A stretch of 41,777 nucleotides of DNA, from assembly GCA_964581505.1 (NCBI GenBank), contig CAZOOR010000015.1:1-41777 (forward strand), given 5' to 3'. The DNA is from CAZOOR01 sp964581505 (GTDB taxonomy: Bacteria; Bacteroidota; Ignavibacteria; Kapaibacteriales; UBA2268). The translations under genes and the position numbers were made by a program. A model generated the notes under the pieces. It did no database searches. It was not told where the DNA came from and saw nothing but the letters and a program-made list of their open reading frames with translations. Below, piece after piece: positions 1 through 7,572 of the stretch; the first letter of the stretch is position 1; every line of letters begins with the position of its first letter.

Positions 1-299
1 AAAAAGTGATTTTCGGAAGTAACAAATGCATGCTCGAATTCTTCTTTCCAAATCCATTTGACCTCGTCTTTTTTATTCTCGAACCGAGGAACATTGTGTA
101 CCTTGTTGCAAGCATCAATACACTTTGTACAACTATTGCCTTGCTCCATACATTTACGAGTATCAATAACCATAGCCCAACGTTTTCCGCTGTGCATATT
201 AGCAGTGGTATTCTCTGAAAATGCGTCAATTGACATTTTTGATGCAACTGTAAGCGCACCACCAAAACCGACAATCTTTAAAAAGTTTCTTCTTTTCAT
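1..299 (-). CDS. dsrO: DsrO, periplasmic ferredoxin-like subunit of the DsrMKJOP complex (partial, C-terminus off the window)
   Basis: The first 99 residues are present and the gene continues past the left edge. The N-terminus is a Tat-type signal (MKRRNFLK, then a hydrophobic stretch to about residue 27), which suits a folded iron-sulfur protein exported to the periplasm. The mature part opens with an iron-sulfur motif at C50, C57, C60 and C64 (Cx6CxxCxxxC), as in DsrO/HybA-type ferredoxins. In known complexes DsrO passes electrons between the tri-haem cytochrome DsrJ and the membrane protein DsrP. Its ATG overlaps the dsrJ stop codon (ATGA), so the two are probably translationally coupled. 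The family call rests on the motif plus the dsrMKJ context; dsrP would be expected next, outside the window. Confidence 0.88.
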   Translation of the reverse strand, partial: MKRRNFLKIVGFGGALTVASKMSIDAFSENTTANMHSGKRWAMVIDTRKCMEQGNSCTKCIDACNKVHNVPRFENKKDEVKWIWKEEFEHAFVTSENHF

Positions 300-697
300 T
301 TTTTTACCTCCCCCGGAACAACGTGGCAATCCCAGCAATAAGGTTTGACTGCCAAATAATCATGACATCTGTCACAAAAAACTTTTTTATCATTATGACA
401 TTTCAAACAAGAGTGAGTAAGAGACATCTCGGCAGGCTGTCCGTCAATCATAAAATTACGTCCGTTTTTTTTGTAATATCTCAAATCGGAGCGAACAACC
501 TTATTCCGCCAATCATTAAGAATTTCCATGTGATTGTGATTCATATATTCTTTTGTGGCAATACACTCGCTCTCACCGGTAGGATACTTCACATCGGGCG
601 AATATTCCGGATTGCCGGACAAATTCAACCAAAAAGGCGAAGTGAAGAGAATTGCAAAAACAAACAAGCCGAAAATTATTTTTCCTGCATCATACAT
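296..697 (-). CDS. dsrJ: DsrJ, tri-haem cytochrome c of the DsrMKJOP complex
   Basis: A 133-residue protein with one N-terminal membrane anchor (about residues 6-25) and three haem c sites: CLKCH (97-101), CDRCH (108-112) and CWDCH (121-125). C45, in the ECIATKEYM segment, is placed like the cysteine proposed as an unusual axial haem ligand in DsrJ. The start at 697 is chosen over longer in-frame options because AGGAGG lies just upstream and the protein then begins at its anchor. It overlaps the end of dsrK by 8 bases and the start of dsrO by 4. DsrJ is the periplasmic electron carrier of the complex. Three haem motifs, size and neighbours make the call firm. Confidence 0.93.
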   Translation of the reverse strand: MYDAGKIIFGLFVFAILFTSPFWLNLSGNPEYSPDVKYPTGESECIATKEYMNHNHMEILNDWRNKVVRSDLRYYKKNGRNFMIDGQPAEMSLTHSCLKCHNDKKVFCDRCHDYLAVKPYCWDCHVVPGEVKK

Positions 698-2309
698 TTT
701 CTTCTTCCTCCTTTCCCGGCAATGGATTGCCTCGTAAATCAGTAGTTCTGTTCTTTTCATCACGCATAATAAGAGCATTGCCGACCATCTCGTGAACACC
801 ACCAACATCTACCTCCGGCACCCAATATTCAAGTAGCGGCGGTAATGTAGCTTTATCAATAGCACACATACAGAGCAGAATATTTGCCCCGTTATTTTCG
901 TGTACATGCTTAACGGCATTTGCTCTCGGCAGACCGCCCCGCATTCTCATTTCAAAATTTTCTTCGGTACCAAGCCCTGCACCACTACCACAGCAGAAAG
1001 TTTGCTCTCGTATTGTGTTGTCCGGCATCTCGGTAAAGTTATTCATCACATTGTGAATAATATATCGCGGTTCTTCCAGCAACCCCATACCTCTCGAAGG
1101 ATTGCAGGAATCGTGATAAGTAGCATGCCAATGGTCATTACGGCTCGGGTCAAGTTTTATCTTTTTATTCTTAATCAAATCAGCCGTAAATTCAGAGATA
1201 TGCACCATCTTGCTACTTTTGGCATTCTCAAATATAGTTCCGGTAATCGGTGATTTCGGTACTTCGAGGAAATCAGGCGGACCGTTCAATGTATCCATAT
1301 ATTGATGAACGACACGCCACATATGTCCGCACTCGCCACCGAGTATCCATTTAACCCCTAATCGTTTTGCTTCATCATACATCTTTGCGTTTAATGCCTT
1401 CATCAAGTCGTGCGACACAAATGAACCGAAATTACCGCCCTCGGAAGCATAGGTGGACATTGTGAAATCAAGACCAATCTCATGGAACAATGCAAAATAT
1501 CCCAGAAGAGTAAAATAATGCGGTTCACCGAAATAATCGGCAGAAGGAGTAATAAACAATACTTCCGCACCCTTCTTATTAAGAGGCACTTCTACATTAA
1601 CACCTGTACGGTCTTCCAAATCCTCAATAGCAAACTCAATGCTATCAAGCATACCATGGGGCTGAATTCCGAGATGATTACCCGTGCGATAGCAATTCTT
1701 GACAGGAGTCATCACCCAGTCAATATTTACACCGATTAAGTTCATCAACTCACGAGTGATAAATGTAATTTCTGCAGTATCAATACCATAAGGACAAAAT
1801 ACCGAACAACGCCGGCACTGTGTACATTGATAAAAATAATAGAACCATTCCTTTAGGACGTCAATAGTCAGTTCTCTTGCACCAACCATTTTCCCCATAA
1901 TTTTTCCGGCTTTTGTGTATTCCCTTCTATATACGGAACGTAGTAGTTCGGCACGAAGTACCGGCATATTTTTAGGGTCGCCGGAGCCAATAAAGAAATG
2001 ACATTTATCCGCACAGGCGCCGCAACGCACACAAATATCCATAAATAGTTGCAATGACCGGAATTTTAGCAAACGCTCACGAAGCCCTTCCAGAATGATT
2101 TCCTTCCAATTTTCCGGTAGTTGCCAATCATCATCATACACATGCCATTTACGCGGATTCGGTTGGTGAAGATATTCCAAAGATTCGGGAACAGCAGAAT
2201 TATTATAAGTACCATTTTTGAATTCCACTGGTGTATCCATCCAGCCCTTTTTTGGTGGCTTATGATTAATCTTTGCAAGAAGCTCTTCAGGTTTAATCTT
2301 TGTGGACAT
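690..2309 (-). CDS. dsrK: DsrK, HdrD-like iron-sulfur subunit of the DsrMKJOP complex
   Basis: A 539-residue cytoplasmic protein related to heterodisulfide reductase HdrD. Two 4Fe-4S motifs sit at C93/C96/C99/C103 and C162/C165/C168/C172. The C-terminal half has CCG-type cysteines: C327 (GGECGHMWR), C402 (HDSCNPSRG), C439-C440 (CCGSGAGLG) and C480/C482. In studied organisms this catalytic cubane site is thought to reduce the DsrC trisulfide made during sulfite reduction, using electrons from DsrM. The ATG shares one base with the dsrM stop (TAATG) and follows an AAGGAGGTG ribosome site. Length and motif order are normal. DsrC and DsrAB are not in the window, so reductive versus oxidative direction cannot be read here. 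Confidence 0.95.
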   Translation of the reverse strand: MSTKIKPEELLAKINHKPPKKGWMDTPVEFKNGTYNNSAVPESLEYLHQPNPRKWHVYDDDWQLPENWKEIILEGLRERLLKFRSLQLFMDICVRCGACADKCHFFIGSGDPKNMPVLRAELLRSVYRREYTKAGKIMGKMVGARELTIDVLKEWFYYFYQCTQCRRCSVFCPYGIDTAEITFITRELMNLIGVNIDWVMTPVKNCYRTGNHLGIQPHGMLDSIEFAIEDLEDRTGVNVEVPLNKKGAEVLFITPSADYFGEPHYFTLLGYFALFHEIGLDFTMSTYASEGGNFGSFVSHDLMKALNAKMYDEAKRLGVKWILGGECGHMWRVVHQYMDTLNGPPDFLEVPKSPITGTIFENAKSSKMVHISEFTADLIKNKKIKLDPSRNDHWHATYHDSCNPSRGMGLLEEPRYIIHNVMNNFTEMPDNTIREQTFCCGSGAGLGTEENFEMRMRGGLPRANAVKHVHENNGANILLCMCAIDKATLPPLLEYWVPEVDVGGVHEMVGNALIMRDEKNRTTDLRGNPLPGKEEEENV

Positions 2310-3325
2310 TATTTCTTCACCTCCTTATCTAGTGGAAGTCCGACCGAAGCCATAACATCACGGAATTCGTCTTCGTATTCCTCATAAGTATGCGCCGGCA
2401 TTGATAAGTCTTTTTTCCAGGGATTTTCGTGATGTTTCATTCTGTTATTATTTGCCAAATTGCGAGTAGGACTAAGGAATATTCCCGGCATGTGCATCAG
2501 TTTACTCATCGGGAAATAAAGTAGTAGTGTACATACAAGGAAGAAATGTACATAGAACCAGCCTCCAAGTGAAGCAAGAGTATCAGCACTAACCGCTGAG
2601 AAACTTAATATAGATGTAGATACTTCTTTTACGCCAATTAAATCCGTCTTAAAGAAATATCTCATCATAATACCTGTTACGGCAATCGAAAGAATTAGCA
2701 GTAAAGGGAAATAATCGGAAGATAGCGATATATACTTGACTTTGCGGTCGAAAAGCCGCCTTGCCATTAGAAATACCAGACCTGCTATAATTAATACATC
2801 AGTCATAAATATCAGCGGTAAGCCAACTTGGAAAAACCCGTCAATACCCTGTAAGAAATGCACAAAGCCCGGCACTGGTTCAACAAAAAACCTGAAATGA
2901 CGCAGTACAATAACCAAAAACGACCAATGGAAAAGAAGAGCAAAAAGCCATAGAAAAATATCTACGCTGTAAATCAATTTCTTCCCGTCCTTAATACCTG
3001 CACGCGTATTCCTAAATAGTGAGCGGAATAGCAAAACTTCGAGGAACATTCGACCGACAACACCCCAAAAACCGGAGGGATTATCGAGCTTATTTCGCTT
3101 AATCCAATCAAAAGACTTTTCCTGTCCGCAGGTAGTAGTAATTCTGAAAGGAACCGGAGACCTTGCCCATTTGAACACTCGCCAAATAATTCCGAAAATG
3201 AAAACGGTAATTGCCGTATAAGGCATCACCACTCCGAAAAAGTAATTGAGTGCCGGAACGGAAGCCCCGATTATTGCCAGAATAATCAAAACCGCAAGAC
3301 CAATAATCGAAACAATTAAACCCAT
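2309..3325 (-). CDS. dsrM: DsrM, membrane cytochrome b subunit of the DsrMKJOP complex
   Basis: A 338-residue polytopic membrane protein with about six hydrophobic helices, related to NarI-type quinone-reactive cytochrome b. Histidines suited to haem ligation lie in membrane segments: H133 and H143 (FHWSFLVIVLRHF), then H260 and H278 (FYVHFF, KLMHMPG). In known systems DsrM exchanges electrons with menaquinone and passes them to DsrK. The cytoplasmic C-terminal tail (about 290-338) is charged. It lies 31 bases downstream of the RsbRD-like gene and overlaps dsrK by one base, so it is part of the same transcript. Confidence 0.93.
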   Translation of the reverse strand: MGLIVSIIGLAVLIILAIIGASVPALNYFFGVVMPYTAITVFIFGIIWRVFKWARSPVPFRITTTCGQEKSFDWIKRNKLDNPSGFWGVVGRMFLEVLLFRSLFRNTRAGIKDGKKLIYSVDIFLWLFALLFHWSFLVIVLRHFRFFVEPVPGFVHFLQGIDGFFQVGLPLIFMTDVLIIAGLVFLMARRLFDRKVKYISLSSDYFPLLLILSIAVTGIMMRYFFKTDLIGVKEVSTSILSFSAVSADTLASLGGWFYVHFFLVCTLLLYFPMSKLMHMPGIFLSPTRNLANNNRMKHHENPWKKDLSMPAHTYEEYEDEFRDVMASVGLPLDKEVKK

Positions 3326-3356
3326 CAGGAAATCCTGTAGTTAATTTGTAAATATT

Positions 3357-3866
3357 TTAATTTAATGTTGTCAATTCTTCATACTTTTTATTTAGTCGCT
3401 CCACCATCTTCTCGAATGTTCTAAGTTGCTCATTCGCTTTGATGTCATATATTTTTTCTTTGAAGCAGACATAAGTATTAATAGTATAATCATTAATTTC
3501 ATTGAATATTTTTTCCGTGTGTAAAAAGTCGGACAAATTCGCTTCGTCAGATATTTCCGACAAAACAATTGCCCTCAATGAAGCGACAAAACCAATAGCC
3601 TCAGACGGCTTGAATTCCTGTACTGCTCTAATTTTAATTATATCGTCCAAGCTCTTTTTTGCATCGGCACTCAAACAGCCGTCTATTACGGCATCAACAA
3701 TAACCGGCAAAGAATTTGCCAGAGTAAAGCCAATCGGATTGGCAAATTTGTTTTTATTTTCGAGCAGATATGAGCCGGATTCGGCAGGATAACTGCCAAT
3801 TATTGACTGCCGCCACTGTGTGATTATACTCTGTTTTTGTCTTAATATTATTTTACCTATTTGCAT
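3357..3866 (-). CDS. RsbRD N-terminal-domain-like protein at the head of the dsr operon
   Basis: A 169-residue soluble protein resembling the stand-alone RsbRD N-terminal domain often found just before dsrM. Recognisable pieces are the early W-R-x-x-I-I-G-S-Y-P-A segment, FANPIGFTL near residue 46, the DDIIKIRAVQEFKPSEA stretch near 75-92, and a helical C-terminus with FKEKIYDIKANEQ. There is no STAS domain, so it is not a complete stressosome RsbR protein. I infer a sensory or regulatory role for the Dsr complex, as no function is firmly established. An AGGGACAG ribosome site lies before the ATG, and a short inverted repeat overlaps this leader. Confidence 0.75.
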   Translation of the reverse strand: MQIGKIILRQKQSIITQWRQSIIGSYPAESGSYLLENKNKFANPIGFTLANSLPVIVDAVIDGCLSADAKKSLDDIIKIRAVQEFKPSEAIGFVASLRAIVLSEISDEANLSDFLHTEKIFNEINDYTINTYVCFKEKIYDIKANEQLRTFEKMVERLNKKYEELTTLN

Positions 3867-3869
3867 TTT

Positions 3870-3893
3870 ACTGTCCCTATTGTTTTAGACAGT
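3870..3893 (-). promoter_or_regulatory. Short inverted repeat in the leader of the dsr operon
   Basis: ACTGTC (3870-3875) and GACAGT (3888-3893) form a 6-base inverted repeat around a 12-base spacer. It begins four bases before the ATG of the RsbRD-like gene, and one arm overlaps the likely ribosome-binding site. It could be a weak operator or a hairpin that hides the ribosome site. The repeat is short enough to be chance. Confidence 0.3.
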
Positions 3894-3916
3894 CATAAAT
3901 TAATATTTTCTATTAT

Positions 3917-3924
3917 CAAAAGTA
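3917..3924 (-). promoter_or_regulatory. Possible Bacteroidota -7 element for the dsr operon
   Basis: Read on the minus strand this is TACTTTTG, matching the Bacteroidota TAnnTTTG -7 consensus, about 50 bases before the first gene of the dsr operon. I see no TTG at the expected distance upstream, so the call rests on one half only. Confidence 0.35.
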
Positions 3925-3976
3925 AACGTAGGAATACTTTTGTAATAAATGTGTGGTAAGTCGGAAGGAGAAAAAA

Positions 3977-4513
3977 CTAAAATTTTATTCTCAAAATACC
4001 GGTTTGTGGATTGAATTCACAGGGATATTGGGCTAGAGGGCGCTCTGCCGGTCCTTGATAGGGACGTCCTTCGTCAAAAGCATCATATCTCGAGCCATGA
4101 CATTTGCAAACGATACTACGAGCTTCAAGCGAAGTTCCGATAGGTGGTCGAACATTACTTTTTTCCCTCTCATCAGGATTGCGGCTATGAAAACATTCCT
4201 TTCCGTAGCAATTATTATGTGTACACATAGAGGAAAAACACCTATAAGTATTCTCGGCAACTTTCACAATAATTACAGGTACACCGAAATTGACATTAGG
4301 AAATTTCTTAATCAGACCTGCACCCCTACGGGTTAGATAACGCCGATAGGCTTTGCTATTTACATCAATTTCAATAATAGTGCCACTACCACCTGTGTGG
4401 GCAATATAATTCTCGCATGAAGTAATAAGAGAAGACAGACCGACAACAGAAACAGCCGCAACAAAAGTAGCCGACTTTTTAATAAACTCTCTTCTATTTT
4501 CCTTTTCGCTCAT
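3977..4513 (-). CDS. Rieske [2Fe-2S] protein, Tat-exported lipoprotein
   Basis: With the start at 4513 this is a 178-residue protein. It begins with a Tat-type signal (NRREFIKK, hydrophobic 14-31) ending in a lipobox (ITSC, C33), so it is probably anchored to a membrane on the periplasmic side. The Rieske cluster ligands are all present: C97/H99 (CTHNNC) and C136/H139 (CKCHGS), with C102 and C138 placed for the usual disulfide. Residues 103-135 form a longer than usual insert between the two halves. The longer start at 4555 would overlap the upstream gene by 41 bases and push the Tat motif inward, so I prefer 4513, one base past that gene's stop. It is likely a one-electron carrier, last in a cluster with two di-heme cytochromes and a second Rieske-like protein. 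No quinol-oxidising cytochrome b is adjacent. Confidence 0.85.
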   Translation of the reverse strand: MSEKENRREFIKKSATFVAAVSVVGLSSLITSCENYIAHTGGSGTIIEIDVNSKAYRRYLTRRGAGLIKKFPNVNFGVPVIIVKVAENTYRCFSSMCTHNNCYGKECFHSRNPDEREKSNVRPPIGTSLEARSIVCKCHGSRYDAFDEGRPYQGPAERPLAQYPCEFNPQTGILRIKF

Positions 4514-4514
4514 A

Positions 4515-5300
4515 TTATTTGACGACTTGTAATTTTCTGATAATTCTGTTTTCATTGCCGAGCATCATTCTACAAACATAACTGCCGGCAGGCAAATCGG
4601 AAAGATTAACGCTTAGGTCGTACTCGCCGGCAGGGATTGTTCCGCCTACTAGTAATTTTACTTCATTCCCATTCATATCAAATAATGATATATGAATATT
4701 GGAAACAGTTTCCAGTCCGTACTTCAATGTTGTTTTATCCTTTGCCGGATTTGGATAAAGCTCCGACATAAAACAAAGTGGATAATTAGTCTCTTCAACA
4801 ACATCAACAAGCTGAGGAACTTCAATATAAATATTATCGCCACCGTCCCAATCGGTTTTATAAGTAAGTAAATCTTTCTTTGAAATACCCCAATAATATT
4901 TACCGTCCGGTAAATATAGGGAGCCATGACCTTTCTTGCATTCAAATAGCGGGTCGGGAACAAATTCATCACTTAGCAATTCGATTGGGAAACCTTCGTG
5001 CGGACATTGCTCGGATACAGTAGAGTAATCCATGCCATACTGCTCCTTGTCAATTCGAGAAACAATAATTTGGGGATAATGGAACTTAGGGTCTATGCCT
5101 TCGACTACCATTCGGACAGAACCCCACATTTTTTTCAGGACAGGATAGTCAGATATTTTAATGTGGTATATTCCGGTAATAGAATCGCCTTCATCTTTCA
5201 GCACCGGTACAATCCTACCTAATGACAACATAGGCTTTGTGGTTGTAAAGACAGCAACAGCAAAAATCTGCTTAAAGAAATTTCTTCTTGACGATTTCAT
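4515..5300 (-). CDS. Rieske-like protein with Tat signal and C-terminal T9SS sorting domain
   Basis: A 261-residue protein with three parts. Residues 1-28 are a near-perfect Tat signal (SSRRNFFK). Residues about 40-165 are a Rieske-type domain with C99-P-H101 and then C121-K-K-G-H125-G-S. Residues about 180-261 are a type A T9SS sorting domain (LYPNPAKDKT, then SLFDMNGNEV, LPAGSYVCRM, and RKLQVVK at the end). It should therefore be folded with its cluster, cross the inner membrane by Tat and be placed on the cell surface by T9SS. The second ligand pair is C-x3-H rather than C-x2-H, and the usual disulfide cysteines are absent, so cluster binding is uncertain. A good ribosome site (AGGAGAGG) precedes the start. 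The ATG overlaps the stop of the upstream di-heme gene (ATGA). Confidence 0.82.
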   Translation of the reverse strand: MKSSRRNFFKQIFAVAVFTTTKPMLSLGRIVPVLKDEGDSITGIYHIKISDYPVLKKMWGSVRMVVEGIDPKFHYPQIIVSRIDKEQYGMDYSTVSEQCPHEGFPIELLSDEFVPDPLFECKKGHGSLYLPDGKYYWGISKKDLLTYKTDWDGGDNIYIEVPQLVDVVEETNYPLCFMSELYPNPAKDKTTLKYGLETVSNIHISLFDMNGNEVKLLVGGTIPAGEYDLSVNLSDLPAGSYVCRMMLGNENRIIRKLQVVK

Positions 5301-6331
5301 TTTCCTCTCCTGTATCGTTTGTCATAAAATAAAGTGGAGTCGGTCAAAGCATTGAGAAACGCTTTCAAGTCCCGCCTCTCCTGCGGAGTAAAATTCCTCA
5401 TTTTAATAAATTTGCTTTTATTAATAAACGGACGTCCTCCGTGGCTGTAATGCTCAATGACATCATCTAATGTTTCCAGTTCACCATTGTGCATATATGG
5501 AAAAGTAAGCATAATATTTCTCAAGGTCGGTGTTCTGAATTTACCCCTATCAGCAATATTATTTGTTACATAGAACCTGCCGAAATCAAAATAATGTGTT
5601 GTTACACCTGTATTATGAAACTGCAAATCGGTAAAGAGCGGCGGAGTATGGCATTCACTACATTGAGTTCTATTGCTCAGGAACAGCTCCATACCACGTT
5701 TTTCCGATTTGTTCAACGCCGTCTTGTTTCCTCGAATATAGCGGTCATATTTTGAATCACCGGCGACAATTGTTCTCACATAAACAGCGAGTGCCTTTGT
5801 AAGCCCGTCAATAGTAATACCATCAGTACCAAAAGCATCTTTATACATAGCCTTATACTTCGGAATAGCCGACAACCTCGCCAATACGGTATCTTCATTA
5901 TTTTGGAAAACAGTCATAGCCGAAAAATCTTCGTGAATCATTGTTTCAAGCTTAGTTGAATGCCCGTCCCAATCGTACTTATCATAAAAACCAATATTAA
6001 TCAAAGGTGGTACATTACGGGAATCATTCATTCCGCCAATTGTCGGACTTATCGCCATTCCTTGCGAAGCAAAGGAATATTGCGGCTGGTGGCAGGAAGC
6101 ACATGCCATTGAGAAATCCTTAGATAATTTCTTTTCAAAGAATAAATTTTTCCCGAGAATTGCCTTTTCGTTAGTAATAGGATTTTCTGGATTATCCCTG
6201 ACAGGCGGCATATTGGAATACTGCGGATAGGGCATTTCGTTATTTCCCGGTGCAATAATTTTCTTTGCATCGGAACAAGCGACCCAAATTACAATAAGAG
6301 CCAGAAACCAAATATATTTAGTATTTCTCAT
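5297..6331 (-). CDS. Di-haem cytochrome c peroxidase / MauG family lipoprotein (both haem sites intact)
   Basis: A 344-residue exported protein with a signal sequence ending near C19 (WVAC, an imperfect lipobox). Two haem c sites are present, CASCH (77-81) and CSECH (224-228), spaced as in bacterial di-haem peroxidases. Family landmarks follow: GKNLFFEKKLS (60-70), RTPTLRN (266-272), PYMHNGELETL (278-288) with M280 as a possible haem ligand, and GGRPF. It may reduce hydrogen peroxide or act as a MauG-like oxidant or electron carrier; sequence alone cannot decide. It is 27 bases from the related gene upstream and overlaps the T9SS Rieske-like gene downstream by 4 bases, so the four genes are probably one transcript. 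Confidence 0.88.
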   Translation of the reverse strand: MRNTKYIWFLALIVIWVACSDAKKIIAPGNNEMPYPQYSNMPPVRDNPENPITNEKAILGKNLFFEKKLSKDFSMACASCHQPQYSFASQGMAISPTIGGMNDSRNVPPLINIGFYDKYDWDGHSTKLETMIHEDFSAMTVFQNNEDTVLARLSAIPKYKAMYKDAFGTDGITIDGLTKALAVYVRTIVAGDSKYDRYIRGNKTALNKSEKRGMELFLSNRTQCSECHTPPLFTDLQFHNTGVTTHYFDFGRFYVTNNIADRGKFRTPTLRNIMLTFPYMHNGELETLDDVIEHYSHGGRPFINKSKFIKMRNFTPQERRDLKAFLNALTDSTLFYDKRYRRGK

Positions 6332-6358
6332 TTTACAATAAACGTTTCATTGGGAATT

Positions 6359-7408
6359 TCATTTATTATTACTCTTCTGAAATTTTTTATTTTTTAAAAA
6401 TTCCCAATCCGTTAATGATTTCAGGAAAGCAAGTAAATCAGCTCGCTCGCTTTCGGACAGATTTAATCTCCTAATCAAACTGTCTTTATTAATAAACGGA
6501 CGTCCACCCCGATTGTAATGATGAATTACATCTCGGAGTGTTGCCAGCTCGCCATTGTGCATATAAGGAGCGGAAACCTCACAGTTACGCAAAGACGGAG
6601 TAAGGAATTTTCCTTTATCACTGTTTTTCTTTGTTCTATAATATAGACCAAAATCAAAATAATGAGTGGTTACAGCAGTATTGTGATATTTACCATCTGT
6701 AAAGAATAAACCGGAATGACATTTAGAGCAATTTAATCGAGAGCTAAAAAAGAGTTTCATTCCTCTTTTTGCACTAATAGACATTGCATTTTTATTCCCA
6801 TTTAAATATTTATCATAAGCGGAATTGCCGGACACAAAACATCGTACAAATGTTGCAATTGCCATAGAAGCAAGATAGACCGATGGAGGACTATCCTTTC
6901 CAAAGGATTTATTAAAAAGAAGACGATACTCGGGAATGCTTTGCAATCTTTTATTAATTATATTTGTATCACTCGCAAAAACGCTGGTCAGAAAAAAACT
7001 ACGATAAGCAGGCGATTCAATACACCTACCCCTACCGTCCCAAAACTTATTCCTTCTATACGCAGAATTTGTTAGGTTCATTACATTGCGAACCATAGAA
7101 TTTCTATTGTGTCCGAGACTTGTCGGACCGTTATCAGCAAAATTATACCGTTGCTTCATACAATGCGAACAAGAAGCAATAGTGTAATCTTCGGACATTC
7201 TTCTATCATAAAATAATTTTCTGCCAAGTTCAAACTTCTCCGGTGAATAAGGATTATTCTCAGGAAATGGAATCGGCGGGAAATGCGGTGGAACTTGCGA
7301 ATAGTTCCGTTCCGCAGTCGGCGAAACCGTCTTTGCATTGTCCCCACACCCTGCAACTAACAGCAGTATGGAGGACAGCCAATATAATATTGACATTTTC
7401 TTAATCAT
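6359..7408 (-). CDS. Di-haem cytochrome c peroxidase / MauG family lipoprotein with altered first haem site
   Basis: A 349-residue paralogue of the downstream peroxidase. It has a good lipobox (LVAGC, C21) and shares the family landmarks GRKLFYDRRMSED, LTPSLRN, PYMHNGELATL and GGRPF. The second haem site is normal (CSKCH, 227-231), but the first reads C80-S-H-C83-M84: the histidine that should follow the second cysteine is methionine. H82 lies between the two cysteines and is not in the normal ligand position. The N-terminal haem, where peroxide binds in classical enzymes, would have altered ligation or be missing, so a non-peroxidase role is likely. A GAGGAT ribosome site precedes the start. 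A start at 7396 (MSILYW) is possible but less favoured. Confidence 0.85.
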   Translation of the reverse strand: MIKKMSILYWLSSILLLVAGCGDNAKTVSPTAERNYSQVPPHFPPIPFPENNPYSPEKFELGRKLFYDRRMSEDYTIASCSHCMKQRYNFADNGPTSLGHNRNSMVRNVMNLTNSAYRRNKFWDGRGRCIESPAYRSFFLTSVFASDTNIINKRLQSIPEYRLLFNKSFGKDSPPSVYLASMAIATFVRCFVSGNSAYDKYLNGNKNAMSISAKRGMKLFFSSRLNCSKCHSGLFFTDGKYHNTAVTTHYFDFGLYYRTKKNSDKGKFLTPSLRNCEVSAPYMHNGELATLRDVIHHYNRGGRPFINKDSLIRRLNLSESERADLLAFLKSLTDWEFLKNKKFQKSNNK

Positions 7409-7533
7409 TGATTAATCCTCATAATCCATAATATAAAATTAAGATAAAAGTTACATAAAATTATTAAATTAAATCATAAAAAAGTAACATAAAGCAGAGT
7501 AAATCGTTAATATTATTGTTAAAATCAAAAATA

Positions 7534-7541
7534 TATATTTG
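7534..7541 (+). promoter_or_regulatory. Possible Bacteroidota -7 element for the gene at 7573
   Basis: TATATTTG fits the TAnnTTTG -7 consensus and lies 31 bases before the ATG at 7573. A TTG occurs upstream at 7516-7518, but the spacing is only 15 bases against the usual 17-21, so the -33 element is doubtful. Confidence 0.35.
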
Positions 7542-7572
7542 TAAACAGGAATATTAATTAGTTGAGGAATAA

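Noticed and set aside
323..745. Long plus-strand open frame across dsrJ
   Set aside because: It is the antisense of dsrJ, whose three haem motifs and overlaps with dsrK and dsrO are decisive.
4514..4555. Upstream start (4555) for the Rieske lipoprotein
   Set aside because: It would overlap the preceding gene by 41 bases and place 14 polar residues before the Tat motif; the start at 4513 sits one base past that gene's stop.
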